Source: Clostridia bacterium (GTDB lineage Bacteria > Bacillota > Clostridia > Lachnospirales > Lachnospiraceae). Taken from it: 64,000 nucleotides of DNA. A program made the position numbers and the translations under genes. Of the stretch, positions 56,567 to 64,000 are shown piece after piece. Positions within the stretch are counted from its first letter, which is position 1. Each line of letters starts with the position of its first letter. The DNA is taken from the NCBI GenBank assembly GCA_003249225.1, contig QKJQ01000014.1, forward strand, positions 1 to 64,000, read 5' to 3'. The notes under the pieces were generated by a model. The model ran no database searches. It was not told where the DNA came from and saw nothing but the letters and a program-made list of their open reading frames with translations.

Positions 56567-56691
56567 ATGCGAGAAATCATCGCAAGAATGGGGTTATGTT
56601 GAAGAGAAAGAATCTTCAACTGAAAAGTTTGCGCCTCGCAAATAACACTCGTTCAAACTTTAGATGCGAGAAATCATCGCAAGAATGGGGT
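56562..56691 (+). repeat. 97-bp-period direct duplication before the SGNH gene
   Basis: A 33-base string starting TTTAGATGCGAGAAATCATC occurs at 56562-56594 and exactly again at 56659-56691. Each copy holds the small stem TGCGA/TCGCA. Between them lie stems TTGAAGA/TCTTCAA (56599-56619) and AAAGTTTG/CAAACTTT (56624-56661). Copy one begins within the MBOAT stop; copy two supplies GGGGT, the ribosome-binding site of the next gene. Confidence 0.85.
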
Positions 56692-56700
56692 AAATGTTGT

Positions 56701-57738
56701 ATGAAGAAGTTAATTCGAATCATTCTGATGATTCTTATTGCAGTGGGGCTGTTCTTTGGTGTACAGCAGCTGTTGATGCCAAAGTATAAAAGTGAGATAT
56801 TAGAAGGCAGTATGATTGCCGAGTACTACCAGGAAGATGTAAAAGATCATGACGTGATGTTCATCAGTGACTGCGAAGTCTATGAGAACTTTTCTCCCAT
56901 TACCTTATGGGAAGATTACGGCATCACCAGTTACATCAGAGGAAGCGCCCAGCAGTTGATCTGGCAATCTTATTATCTGCTTGAAGATACTTTAAAATAC
57001 GAAAAACCTAAGATTTTTGTGTTTGACGTTCTTGGCATGCAGTATGGTGAACCACAGAGCGAAAGCTATAACCGTATGTCGCTTGACGGAATGCGCTGGT
57101 CTTCTGTAAAGATTAATGCCATTAAAGCATCCATGCTGCCGGATGAGCAGATGATCACCTACCTGTTTCCACTGCTCCGTTATCACTCCAGATGGAATGA
57201 ACTGACAATGGAAGATTTGAAATATATCTTTGTAAGAGATACAAGAACCTTTAACGGTTATCTTATGCAGGCCGGAGTAAAACCAGTTACGAACGTTCCT
57301 TCCGGAAGAGTTCTTTCGGATTATCAATTCGATGATATCTGTTATGAGTACCTTGATAAAATGATCGCACTTTGCAAGGAGAATGATATTATACCGGTTT
57401 TAGTCAAAGCACCAAGTTTATATCCTTATTGGTATGAAGAATGGGATAAGCAGATGACTGATTATGCCAACGAGAACCAACTGCTCTACATTAATTTTCT
57501 TGATGTTGCAGAAGAGACTGGAATCGATTATACTACAGATACTTATGATATGGGTCTGCACCTGAATGTATACGGAGCAGAAAAGCTTTCAGCGTATTTC
57601 GGAAAGATATTGCAGGATACATATGGACTTACAGATCACAGAGAGGATTCGAATTATCAGGATATCTGGCAGGAGAAAGTGGATGCTTACTATGCAGAAA
57701 AAGCGCGTCTTATTGCGCTAGAGGAAGCAAAACAGTAA
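56701..57738 (+). CDS. DltD-position SGNH-like protein with Cys at nucleophile site
   Basis: This encodes 345 residues with an N-terminal membrane anchor (about 5-22). It then has VMFISDCEVYENFSPITLW where SGNH/DltD proteins carry GDS or GSS. The late block YDMGLHLNVYGAEKLS keeps the Asp-x-x-x-His pair. The nucleophile Ser thus appears replaced by Cys. It would act outside the membrane, transferring or hydrolysing the group exported by the MBOAT protein. ATG 56701 is chosen because the hydrophobic anchor starts there; a longer frame from 56596 runs through the duplicated region. Confidence 0.78.
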   Translation: MKKLIRIILMILIAVGLFFGVQQLLMPKYKSEILEGSMIAEYYQEDVKDHDVMFISDCEVYENFSPITLWEDYGITSYIRGSAQQLIWQSYYLLEDTLKYEKPKIFVFDVLGMQYGEPQSESYNRMSLDGMRWSSVKINAIKASMLPDEQMITYLFPLLRYHSRWNELTMEDLKYIFVRDTRTFNGYLMQAGVKPVTNVPSGRVLSDYQFDDICYEYLDKMIALCKENDIIPVLVKAPSLYPYWYEEWDKQMTDYANENQLLYINFLDVAEETGIDYTTDTYDMGLHLNVYGAEKLSAYFGKILQDTYGLTDHREDSNYQDIWQEKVDAYYAEKARLIALEEAKQ

Positions 57739-57852
57739 AAAGAACAAAAAAGTTCTTTCTATATATAGAAGGAACAAAAGCTGTGATGGCGGTACAAAGT
57801 GCCGTTATACCAGAATATGCAGATGGACTCATGAATGGAGGTTATATCGTAA

Positions 57853-58476
57853 ATGAAAAAAGGGAAAGGGCTGATGCTGGTGGGTGTGCTTTGCTGCTTG
57901 ATGCTAACAGCATGCGGAAATACAGCAGAGTCAGATAATCAGCAGTCGGCAACAACGAACCAGGAAAATGTAAATACAGAAGCACAGAATAACAATACGG
58001 CTGTAACAGGTACTGAGGCAGGAACTTCAGATTCTGAACAGACGACTGATGCATCGGAGGAATCAGGATTCCCTACTGCGTATTATTTTACAGTAGATGG
58101 ACTGGACATTCATATGGATGACGAGATGGCGCCGATCCTTGAAGCACTCGGAGAACCAAATTTTTATTATGAAGCGCAGAGCTGTGCTTTTGAAGACATG
58201 GACCGGATCTACACCTATAGTGGTTATGAGATCTTTACCTATGTAATCGATGGCGTTGAACGGGTGAACTACATGTGGTTCACGGATGACAGCAGAAAGA
58301 CAAGAGAAGGGGCCGGGCTTGGAACGACACTCGCGGAGCTGGAAGCCATGTATGGTACAGAGTATGAGCAGGATAATACAAAGTATTCCTATAGCATAGA
58401 TAACTGCAAACTTTCCTTTATACTTGAAAATGATGCGGTGATTTCGGTCGAATATAACTTGATAATGGAAGAATAA
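57853..58476 (+). CDS. Small surface lipoprotein
   Basis: This encodes 207 residues. A lipoprotein signal (LMLTAC, lipid on Cys21) is followed by a 50-residue Asn/Thr/Glu-rich linker and a compact C-terminal domain (about 75-207) with YYFTVDGLDIHMDDEMAPIL and KYSYSIDNCKLSFILENDA. No named family is recognised. It follows the SGNH-like gene by 114 bases with only small hairpins between, so it may belong to the same surface system. Confidence 0.75.
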   Translation: MKKGKGLMLVGVLCCLMLTACGNTAESDNQQSATTNQENVNTEAQNNNTAVTGTEAGTSDSEQTTDASEESGFPTAYYFTVDGLDIHMDDEMAPILEALGEPNFYYEAQSCAFEDMDRIYTYSGYEIFTYVIDGVERVNYMWFTDDSRKTREGAGLGTTLAELEAMYGTEYEQDNTKYSYSIDNCKLSFILENDAVISVEYNLIMEE

Positions 58477-58484
58477 TAAAAAAA

Positions 58485-58521
58485 TACCCGTTTCACGTTA
58501 TTTTATTAAGTGAAACGGGTA
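58485..58521. terminator. Strong hairpin before the S10 promoter
   Basis: TACCCGTTTCAC (58485-58496) pairs with GTGAAACGGGTA (58510-58521). A T-run equivalent exists only on the minus strand side (A run before it), so termination of the plus transcript may be partial. Confidence 0.7.
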
Positions 58522-58540
58522 AAATAGTTTAAAAAAGTAC

Positions 58541-58569
58541 TTGCAAAGTGAATGAGCATAGTATATAAT
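58541..58569 (+). promoter_or_regulatory. S10 operon promoter
   Basis: TTGCAA (58541-58546), 17 bp, TATAAT (58564-58569). It lies 288 bases before rpsJ. Confidence 0.78.
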
Positions 58570-58575
58570 ATGGAC

Positions 58576-58857
58576 TGTTGTGACGTTGATAGCAATGAAG
58601 CGTGAGGTTGCTGCGTTAATCGCAGGTATTCCGTGGAGCGAATGTCATGTTAGGAAACTGGCGACAAGTCACTGTACAATATATTTCTGCCAAGAGCAGA
58701 TAAACCGTGTAACATTTCGGCTTCGGGATGGGCCAGACAAATACCAAGAGGAAGAATTCTTGGTTTTAATTTTCCGAAGAATAAGAAACACACGGGCGAG
58801 TGTACAGTCACCGCTTGTCGTACTGCAATTAAGTGCGAAAAGGAGGCGACTTTTTTT
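58576..58857 (+). promoter_or_regulatory. S10 operon leader with possible attenuator
   Basis: This leader of about 280 nt contains ACCAAGA (58743-58749) and TCTTGGT (58758-58764), a 7-bp stem followed by TTTAATTTT. This looks like an intrinsic terminator ahead of rpsJ. CTTCGG upstream (about 58720) could pair with CCGAAG after it. A 97-codon frame from 58580 crosses this and looks accidental. Confidence 0.5.
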
Positions 58858-59175
58858 ATGGCAAGTCAAGTAATGAGAATCACATTAAAGGCATACGATC
58901 ACCATTTGATCGATGCATCCGCAGGGAAGATTATTGAAACTGTGAAAAAAACTGGTTCAAAGGTGAGTGGTCCTGTGCCGCTGCCAACGAAGAAGGAAGT
59001 AGTAACAATTCTTCGTGCTGTACATAAGTACAAAGATTCCAGAGAACAGTTCGAGCAGAGAACACATAAGAGATTAATCGATATTATTGCTCCTACTCAG
59101 AAAACTGTTGATGCATTATCAAGATTAGAAATGCCAGCTGGTGTCTACATTGACATCAAAATGAAAGCGAAATAA
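58858..59175 (+). CDS. rpsJ: 30S ribosomal protein S10
   Basis: This encodes 105 residues, with [20 protein letters not shown] at the N-terminus and [19 protein letters not shown], the signature loop. The first gene of the S10 operon, it also works as NusE in antitermination. AAAAGGAGG lies upstream of ATG 58858. Confidence 0.98.
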   Translation: MASQVMRITLKAYDHHLIDASAGKIIETVKKTGSKVSGPVPLPTKKEVVTILRAVHKYKDSREQFEQRTHKRLIDIIAPTQKTVDALSRLEMPAGVYIDIKMKAK

Positions 59176-59255
59176 AGAATCCTTAGGGTTTATGCAGATA
59201 GACCATCTAGGATGACCGCGGATGCGGTCCGCTGTAGATCATAGGAGGAAAGAAA

Positions 59256-59888
59256 ATGAAGAAAGCTATTTTAGCTACGAAGGTCGGGATGACCCAGGTA
59301 TTTAATGAAAATGGCGCATTGATCCCTGTTACCGTACTGCAGGCTGGCCCTTGCTCAGTAACACAGGTTAAGACAGTCGAGAACGACGGTTACAATGCAG
59401 TTCAGGTTGGTTTCGGAGGCATTCGTGAAGTGCTTGTGAACAAACCGATGAAGGGACACTTTGCAAAAGCTGGTGTTGAGAGTAAGAGATTTCTTAAAGA
59501 GTTTAGATTTGAGAATGCTGCTGATTACACATTAGGACAGGAAATCAAAGCTGATATCTTCGCTGAAGGCGATAAGGTTGACGCAATCGGAACTACAAAA
59601 GGTAAAGGATTCCAGGGTGCGATCAAAAGACACGGACTCAGCAGAGGACCGATGAAGCACGGTTCCAAATACCACAGACATGCAGGTTCCAACGGACCGG
59701 CTACAACACCTGGTCGCGTATTTAAAGGAAAGCACATGCCTGGTCAGATGGGTAATGTAAGAGCAACTGTTCAAAATCTTGAAATAGTCAGAGTTGATGC
59801 AGAAAACAACATTCTTTTAGTTAAAGGTGCTGTTCCTGGACCAAAGAAATCCCTGATTATGTTAAAAGATTCAGTGAAAGCAATCTAA
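59256..59888 (+). CDS. rplC: 50S ribosomal protein L3
   Basis: This encodes 210 residues ([20 protein letters not shown]; the loop reaching the peptidyl-transferase centre is in [19 protein letters not shown]). It nucleates early 50S assembly. GGAGG supports ATG 59256. Confidence 0.98.
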   Translation: MKKAILATKVGMTQVFNENGALIPVTVLQAGPCSVTQVKTVENDGYNAVQVGFGGIREVLVNKPMKGHFAKAGVESKRFLKEFRFENAADYTLGQEIKADIFAEGDKVDAIGTTKGKGFQGAIKRHGLSRGPMKHGSKYHRHAGSNGPATTPGRVFKGKHMPGQMGNVRATVQNLEIVRVDAENNILLVKGAVPGPKKSLIMLKDSVKAI

Positions 59889-59914
59889 AGCTTTAGGAAA
59901 GGAGGAACGAAACA

Positions 59915-60535
59915 ATGGCAAACGTTAAGTTATACAATATAGAAGGCAAAGAAATCGGATCCATCGAACTGAATGATGCAGTCTTTGGAGTAGAGATAAA
60001 TGAGCATTTGATGCATACAGCAGCTGTATTGCAGCTGGCTAACAAACGCCAGGGAACACAGTCCGCAAAAACTCGTGCAGAAGTAAGCGGAGGCGGAAGA
60101 AAGCCTTGGAGACAGAAAGGAACCGGTCATGCCAGACAGGGTTCGACAAGATCTCCACAGTGGAAAGGCGGCGGCATTGTATTTGCACCAAAGCCAAGAG
60201 AATATTCTTTCAAGATGAACAAGAAAGAAAAAGCACTTGCAATCAAATCCGCACTTACATCAAGAGTAGTTGCAGATAAGATCTATGTAATTGATGAACT
60301 TAAATTTGATGGTATTAAAACTAAGAAAATGCAGGCAGTTCTTGACAGCTTAAAGCTTGATAAGGCATTGGTTGTTCTTGATGCAAAGGATGATAATGTA
60401 ATTCTTTCCGCAAGAAACCTTCCTAGAGTAAGAACCGCTCAGACAAACATGATCAATGTTTATGACATTGTGAAGTATGATTCACTTGTAATCACAAAAG
60501 ATGCAGTGGCACAGATTGAGGAGGTGTACGCATAA
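59915..60535 (+). CDS. rplD: 50S ribosomal protein L4
   Basis: This encodes 206 residues, with the exit-tunnel loop RAEVSGGGRKPWRQKGTGHA intact. In some bacteria L4 controls the S10 operon; whether that holds here is unknown. Its stop overlaps the start of rplW by one base (TAATG). Confidence 0.97.
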   Translation: MANVKLYNIEGKEIGSIELNDAVFGVEINEHLMHTAAVLQLANKRQGTQSAKTRAEVSGGGRKPWRQKGTGHARQGSTRSPQWKGGGIVFAPKPREYSFKMNKKEKALAIKSALTSRVVADKIYVIDELKFDGIKTKKMQAVLDSLKLDKALVVLDAKDDNVILSARNLPRVRTAQTNMINVYDIVKYDSLVITKDAVAQIEEVYA

Positions 60536-60834
60536 TGGCAGATTTAAAATATTATGATGTTATACTTAAACCGATCGTAACAGAAAAGAGCATGGGCTCT
60601 ATGGCTGATAAGAAGTACACATTCTCCGTTCATCCGGAAGCAACCAAGAATCAGATCAGAGAAGCAGTTGAAAAAATGTTCGCTGGTACAAAGGTTGTAA
60701 GTGTGAACACAATGAATTTAGACGGCAAGAACCGCAGACGTGGTAACACCGTTGGCAAGACATCCAAGATGAAGAAAGCAGTTGTTCAGTTAAGTGCTGA
60801 CAGCAAAGAAATCGAAATCTTCTCAGGATTATAA
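60535..60834 (+). CDS. rplW: 50S ribosomal protein L23
   Basis: This encodes 99 residues (YYDVILKPIVTEKSMGSM, then RRRGNTVGKTSKMKKAVV). It lies at the tunnel exit and is the docking site for trigger factor and SRP. It is translationally coupled to rplD by a one-base overlap. Confidence 0.97.
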   Translation: MADLKYYDVILKPIVTEKSMGSMADKKYTFSVHPEATKNQIREAVEKMFAGTKVVSVNTMNLDGKNRRRGNTVGKTSKMKKAVVQLSADSKEIEIFSGL

Positions 60835-60939
60835 AAAAACGCAGACAAATGCCGGATTTTTCGTTGATGAAGGCAAATTGTCGATGAGTCGACAATTACA
60901 TATTGCGTAACACTGTATAGAAACGAAAGGAGTACGAAA

Positions 60940-61785
60940 ATGGGAATTAAAACATTTAACCCATATACACCTTCCAGAAGACATATGACCTCCTCTGATT
61001 TTGCAGAAATTACTTGCACAACACCGGAGAAATCACTCTTGGTTTCTCTGAATAAGAATTCAGGTCGTAATGCTCAGGGAAAGATTACCGTCAGACATCA
61101 GGGCGGCGGATCAAGAAAGAAGTACAGACTCATTGATTTTAAGAGAAGAAAAGACGGAGTTCCGGCTACTGTTAAAACAATCGAGTACGATCCGAACAGA
61201 ACAGCAAACATTGCACTGATCTGCTATGCAGACGGTGAGAAATCTTACATTCTTGCACCGAACGGCTTAACCGTTGGAACAACACTTATGAACGGTGAAG
61301 CTGCAGAAGTTAAAGTTGGTAACTGTCTTCCGTTAGCAAACATTCCGGTTGGTACACAGATTCACAACATCGAACTGTATCCTGGAAAAGGCGGACAGAT
61401 GGTTCGTTCCGCTGGTAACTCAGCTCAGCTGATGGCGAAAGAAGGAAAGTTTGCAACACTTCGTCTTCCTTCAGGCGAAATGAGAATGGTTCCGATCATC
61501 TGCCGTGCAACAATCGGACAGGTTGGAAACATTGATCACGAGCTTATCAACATTGGTAAAGCTGGACGTAAACGTCACATGGGTATCCGTCCTACCGTAC
61601 GTGGTGCTGTTATGAACCCGAACGATCACCCTCATGGTGGTGGTGAAGGTAAGAACGGTATCGGCCGTCCGGGTCCTTCAACTCCTTGGGGTAAACCTGC
61701 TCTTGGTCTTAAGACACGTAAGAAGAAAAAGCAGTCCAACAAGATGATTATCAGAAGAAGAGACGGTAAAGCGATCTCTAAGTAA
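60940..61785 (+). CDS. rplB: 50S ribosomal protein L2
   Basis: This encodes 281 residues ([15 protein letters not shown]; the conserved C-terminal stretch [15 protein letters not shown] includes the functionally important His). L2 is needed for subunit joining and peptidyl transfer. GAAAGGAG supports ATG 60940. Confidence 0.98.
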   Translation: MGIKTFNPYTPSRRHMTSSDFAEITCTTPEKSLLVSLNKNSGRNAQGKITVRHQGGGSRKKYRLIDFKRRKDGVPATVKTIEYDPNRTANIALICYADGEKSYILAPNGLTVGTTLMNGEAAEVKVGNCLPLANIPVGTQIHNIELYPGKGGQMVRSAGNSAQLMAKEGKFATLRLPSGEMRMVPIICRATIGQVGNIDHELINIGKAGRKRHMGIRPTVRGAVMNPNDHPHGGGEGKNGIGRPGPSTPWGKPALGLKTRKKKKQSNKMIIRRRDGKAISK

Positions 61786-61814
61786 TTCAGTATGAAGAAG
61801 GAGGTTAAACCTAT

Positions 61815-62094
61815 ATGGCACGTTCATTAAAAAAAGGACCGTTTGCAGACGACTATTTATTGAAGAAAATTGACACCTTAAACAAGACTAACGATAAGTC
61901 TGTTGTTAAGACCTGGTCAAGACGTTCAACAATTTTCCCGCAGATGGTTTCCCATACAATTGCTGTCCATGACGGAAGAAAACATGTCCCGGTTTACATC
62001 ACCGAAGATATGGTTGGTCACAAACTTGGAGAGTTTGTTTGCAACAAGAACTTACCGTGGACACGGCAAAGATGAGAAAAAAGGTAAGAGATAA
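61815..62094 (+). CDS. rpsS: 30S ribosomal protein S19, apparent +1 frameshift near the end
   Basis: From ATG 61815 the frame reads a normal S19 up to MVGHKLGEF (about residue 74), then [12 protein letters not shown] and a stop at 62075 (86 residues). The expected C-terminus [17 protein letters not shown] lies in the +1 frame and ends at 62094. Removing one T from TTT at 62038-62040 restores a 92-residue protein with the usual length and ending. So there is either a one-base assembly insertion, a real mutation, or a recoding site at GTT-TGC. S19 binds 16S rRNA near the decoding head and is essential. Confidence 0.9.
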
Positions 62095-62135
62095 TAATAA
62101 GAAGTTTGTTGAACACTTGAAAGGAGGTTTCATCC

Positions 62136-62528
62136 ATGGCAAAAGGACACAGATCCCAGATTAAGAGAGAGAGAAATGCGAACAACAGAGACACAAGACC
62201 GTCCGCTAAGTTATCTTACGCACGTGTTTCCGTTCAGAAAGCATGCTTCGTTCTCGATGCGATCCGCGGCAAGGATGTAGAAACAGCACTTGGTATCGTT
62301 GCATATAACCCAAGATATGCTTCAACTTTAATAGAGAAACTAATCAAATCAGCAATGGCTAACGCTGAGAATAACAATGGAATGGATCCATCAAAACTTT
62401 ATGTTGCTGCATGCTACGCAAACTGCGCACCTACGATGAAGAGAATTCACCCTAGAGCACAGGGAAGAGCATACAGAATCTTAAAGAGAATGAGCCACAT
62501 TACCGTTGTTCTTGATGAGAAGAAATAA
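62136..62528 (+). CDS. rplV: 50S ribosomal protein L22
   Basis: This encodes 130 residues (ARVSVQKACFVLDAIRGKDV; tunnel hairpin CAPTMKRIHPRAQGRAYRI). The N-terminus holds about 20 extra basic residues before the conserved core, common in Clostridia. AAAGGAGG supports ATG 62136. Confidence 0.97.
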   Translation: MAKGHRSQIKRERNANNRDTRPSAKLSYARVSVQKACFVLDAIRGKDVETALGIVAYNPRYASTLIEKLIKSAMANAENNNGMDPSKLYVAACYANCAPTMKRIHPRAQGRAYRILKRMSHITVVLDEKK

Positions 62529-62584
62529 TATCCCGTGTCTGGTAATTTACAGACAGTTTGGCAGAAAGAAAGGAGTATAGACGA

Positions 62585-63244
62585 ATGGGACAGAAGGTTA
62601 ATCCGCATGGATTAAGAGTCGGAGTAATCAACGACTGGGATTCCAAATGGTATGCAGAAGCTGATTTCGCTGATTGTTTAGTGGAAGACTACAATATCAG
62701 AAAATTTCTTAAAAAGAAACTTTACAGTGCTGGTATTTCAAAGATCGAAATTGAGCGCGCATCTGATAAATTAAAAGTTATCATCAATACTGCAAAGCCT
62801 GGCGTTGTTATTGGTAAAGGCGGAGCAGAGGTTGAAGTATTAAAGAAAGAGGTTCAGAAGTATACAAAAGCGAAACTGAATCTTGAAATCAAAGAAATCA
62901 AAAGACCGGATACAAATGCTCAGCTTGTTGCAGAAAGCATTGCACAGCAGCTTGAGAATCGTATTTCTTTCCGTAGAGCAATGAAATCTACTATGTCAAG
63001 AACAATGAAAGCCGGAGCAAAAGGTGTTAAAACATCCGTATCCGGACGTCTTGGCGGTGCTGATATGGCTCGTACAGAATTCTATAGTGAAGGCACTATT
63101 CCGCTTCAGACACTTCGTGCAGATATCGATTATGGTTTTGCAGAAGCTGACACTACCTTTGGTAAGATCGGTGTTAAAGCATGGATCTATCATGGTGAAG
63201 TACTCCCAACAAAGGGAAACAAAAAGGAAGGGAGTGACAAATAA
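62585..63244 (+). CDS. rpsC: 30S ribosomal protein S3
   Basis: This encodes 219 residues ([22 protein letters not shown] motif [16 protein letters not shown]). It forms part of the mRNA entry channel. ATG 62585 follows AAAGGAG; a longer frame from 62558 precedes the family start. Confidence 0.97.
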   Translation: MGQKVNPHGLRVGVINDWDSKWYAEADFADCLVEDYNIRKFLKKKLYSAGISKIEIERASDKLKVIINTAKPGVVIGKGGAEVEVLKKEVQKYTKAKLNLEIKEIKRPDTNAQLVAESIAQQLENRISFRRAMKSTMSRTMKAGAKGVKTSVSGRLGGADMARTEFYSEGTIPLQTLRADIDYGFAEADTTFGKIGVKAWIYHGEVLPTKGNKKEGSDK

Positions 63245-63681
63245 TGTTAATGCCTAAAAGAGTTAAACGCCGTAAGCAGTTCCGTGGAACTATGCGTGGT
63301 AAGGCTATGAGAGGCAATACCATTACAAACGGTGAATATGGTATCATTGCTATGGAACCAGCTTGGATCAAGTCAAACCAGATCGAAGCAGCCCGTATCG
63401 CGATGACACGTTATATTAAGCGTGGTGGTCAGGTTTGGATCAAAATCTTCCCTGACAAGCCGGTTACAACAAAACCTGCTGAAACCCGTATGGGTTCCGG
63501 TAAAGGTTCCCTTGAGTACTGGGTGGCAGTTGTTAAACCAGGCCGCGTAATGTTCGAAATCTCAGGTGTTTCTGAAGAAATCGCAAAAGAAGCATTACGT
63601 CTCGCTGTTCACAAGTTACCTGTAAAATGTAAAATCGTTTCTCGTGCAGACTTAGAAGGAGGTGCGGGCAGTGAAGAGTAG
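63244..63681 (+). CDS. rplP: 50S ribosomal protein L16
   Basis: This encodes 145 residues ([39 protein letters not shown]). It helps position tRNA in the A site. Its ATG overlaps the rpsC stop by one base, giving coupled translation. The next gene starts inside its end. Confidence 0.97.
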   Translation: MLMPKRVKRRKQFRGTMRGKAMRGNTITNGEYGIIAMEPAWIKSNQIEAARIAMTRYIKRGGQVWIKIFPDKPVTTKPAETRMGSGKGSLEYWVAVVKPGRVMFEISGVSEEIAKEALRLAVHKLPVKCKIVSRADLEGGAGSEE

Positions 63682-63874
63682 TAAATATGTTGATGACCTT
63701 CAGAAGAAGACGGCTGGCGAATTAAGTGAAGAATTAGTAGCTGCCAAAAAGGAACTCTTTAATCTTAGATTCCAGAACGCAACCAATCAGCTTGATAACA
63801 CAACAAGAATCAAGGATGTTCGTAAGAATATCGCCAGAATTCAGACTGTTATGACAGCAAAGAAAGAAGCTTAA
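63671..63874 (+). CDS. rpmC: 50S ribosomal protein L29
   Basis: This encodes 67 residues from GTG 63671, 8 bases after AAGGAGG and overlapping rplP by 11 bases. The core [20 protein letters not shown] and [15 protein letters not shown] is typical L29. An alternative GTG at 63662 lies inside the ribosome-binding site and is unlikely. Confidence 0.95.
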   Translation: MKSSKYVDDLQKKTAGELSEELVAAKKELFNLRFQNATNQLDNTTRIKDVRKNIARIQTVMTAKKEA

Positions 63875-64000
63875 TCTGCTGTGCATTGAAGCTTGATTTA
63901 CAAGGTATGATGAACATAAAATTACCGGCAATGAAGATGACTGATTTGACGGGTAATAAAACGACAAAGTTGCGCTTTTAAATAATTCAATGAGTTTATG
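63875..64000. other. Spacer after rpmC at window end
   Basis: rpsQ is expected next, but no S17 start is seen in these 126 bases. TTACC/GGTAA can pair around 63921-63956. The window may simply end before rpsQ. Confidence 0.4.

Noticed and set aside
58580..58873. 97-codon plus-strand frame in the S10 leader
   Set aside because: Overlaps the leader, the possible attenuator and the rpsJ ribosome-binding site; composition is not protein-like and it has no ribosome-binding site.
63911..63979. Small frame after rpmC as rpsQ
   Set aside because: The 24-residue peptide has no S17 features; rpsQ probably begins beyond the window.

Overview
The window reads as a chromosome segment of an anaerobic, low-GC Firmicute, most likely a member of the Lachnospiraceae or close Clostridia. 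This rests on the gene families and synteny (rpmG-secE-nusG-rplK-rplA-rplJ-rplL, rpoB-rpoC, S10 cluster; YesM/YesN sugar regulation; class B sortase; NusG domain II protein beside a Gx-type transporter), on strong AGGAGG ribosome-binding sites, and on TTGACA / extended TATAAT promoters. The genus cannot be fixed by reading alone.

Layout. 1-3500 is a decayed accessory stretch: the start of an IS3-type transposase gene running off the left edge, about 1.4 kb with no intact gene, one membrane-anchored hypothetical protein and a broken ISLre2-type transposase gene. 3564-12387 is a carbohydrate-use locus: YesN response regulator, YesM sensor kinase, sugar-binding lipoprotein, two permeases (no ATPase gene, so a shared one is presumably elsewhere), a large glycosidase-like protein and a polysaccharide deacetylase. 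12686-15860 holds two tandem 7TM-PAS-GGDEF proteins. 16075-19811 holds a MarR-acetyltransferase fusion, then a TetR repressor divergent from three flavodoxin-like genes with an obvious palindromic operator. 20203-24549 holds an iron-sulphur protein, a HAD phosphatase, an Ig-repeat surface protein, a tRNA-Leu with the rare anticodon AAG, a lone Hpt protein and a cytidylate-kinase-like protein. 24892-30016 is a four-gene MacB-like ABC system with a very large beta-sandwich ectodomain protein. Three minus-strand genes follow: a Gx transporter, a NusG-II protein and a secreted subtilisin.

The core information-processing block starts at 33818 (rpmG, secE, nusG, L11, L1, an L10 leader with attenuator, L10, L7/L12). 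A BTAD-type regulator with a degenerate GGDEF-like tail sits between rplL and rpoB, reading the opposite way. rpoB and rpoC both end in long acidic tails. After a third GGDEF protein and an rRNA methyltransferase comes a cell-surface locus (49664-58476): class B sortase, transglutaminase-like lipoprotein, Asp/Glu-type racemase, then a Dlt-like cassette in the order ligase, carrier protein, MBOAT, SGNH-like protein, and a lipoprotein. The window ends in the S10 operon (rpsJ to rpmC) behind a roughly 280-nt leader.

Most worth a second look: the Dlt-like cassette, whose ligase lacks the cysteine linked to D-Ala selectivity, which has a racemase beside it and an SGNH protein with Cys at the nucleophile position; an apparent +1 frameshift in rpsS; the tRNA-Leu(AAG); the ABC system with a CARDB-like ectodomain and a small protein sharing its C-terminal module; paired L1-site-like RNA motifs before rplK and rplA; a pair of 14-bp inverted repeats about nine helical turns apart around the sugar-operon promoter; and a hairpin wedged between the ribosome-binding site and start codon of the glycosidase-like gene.
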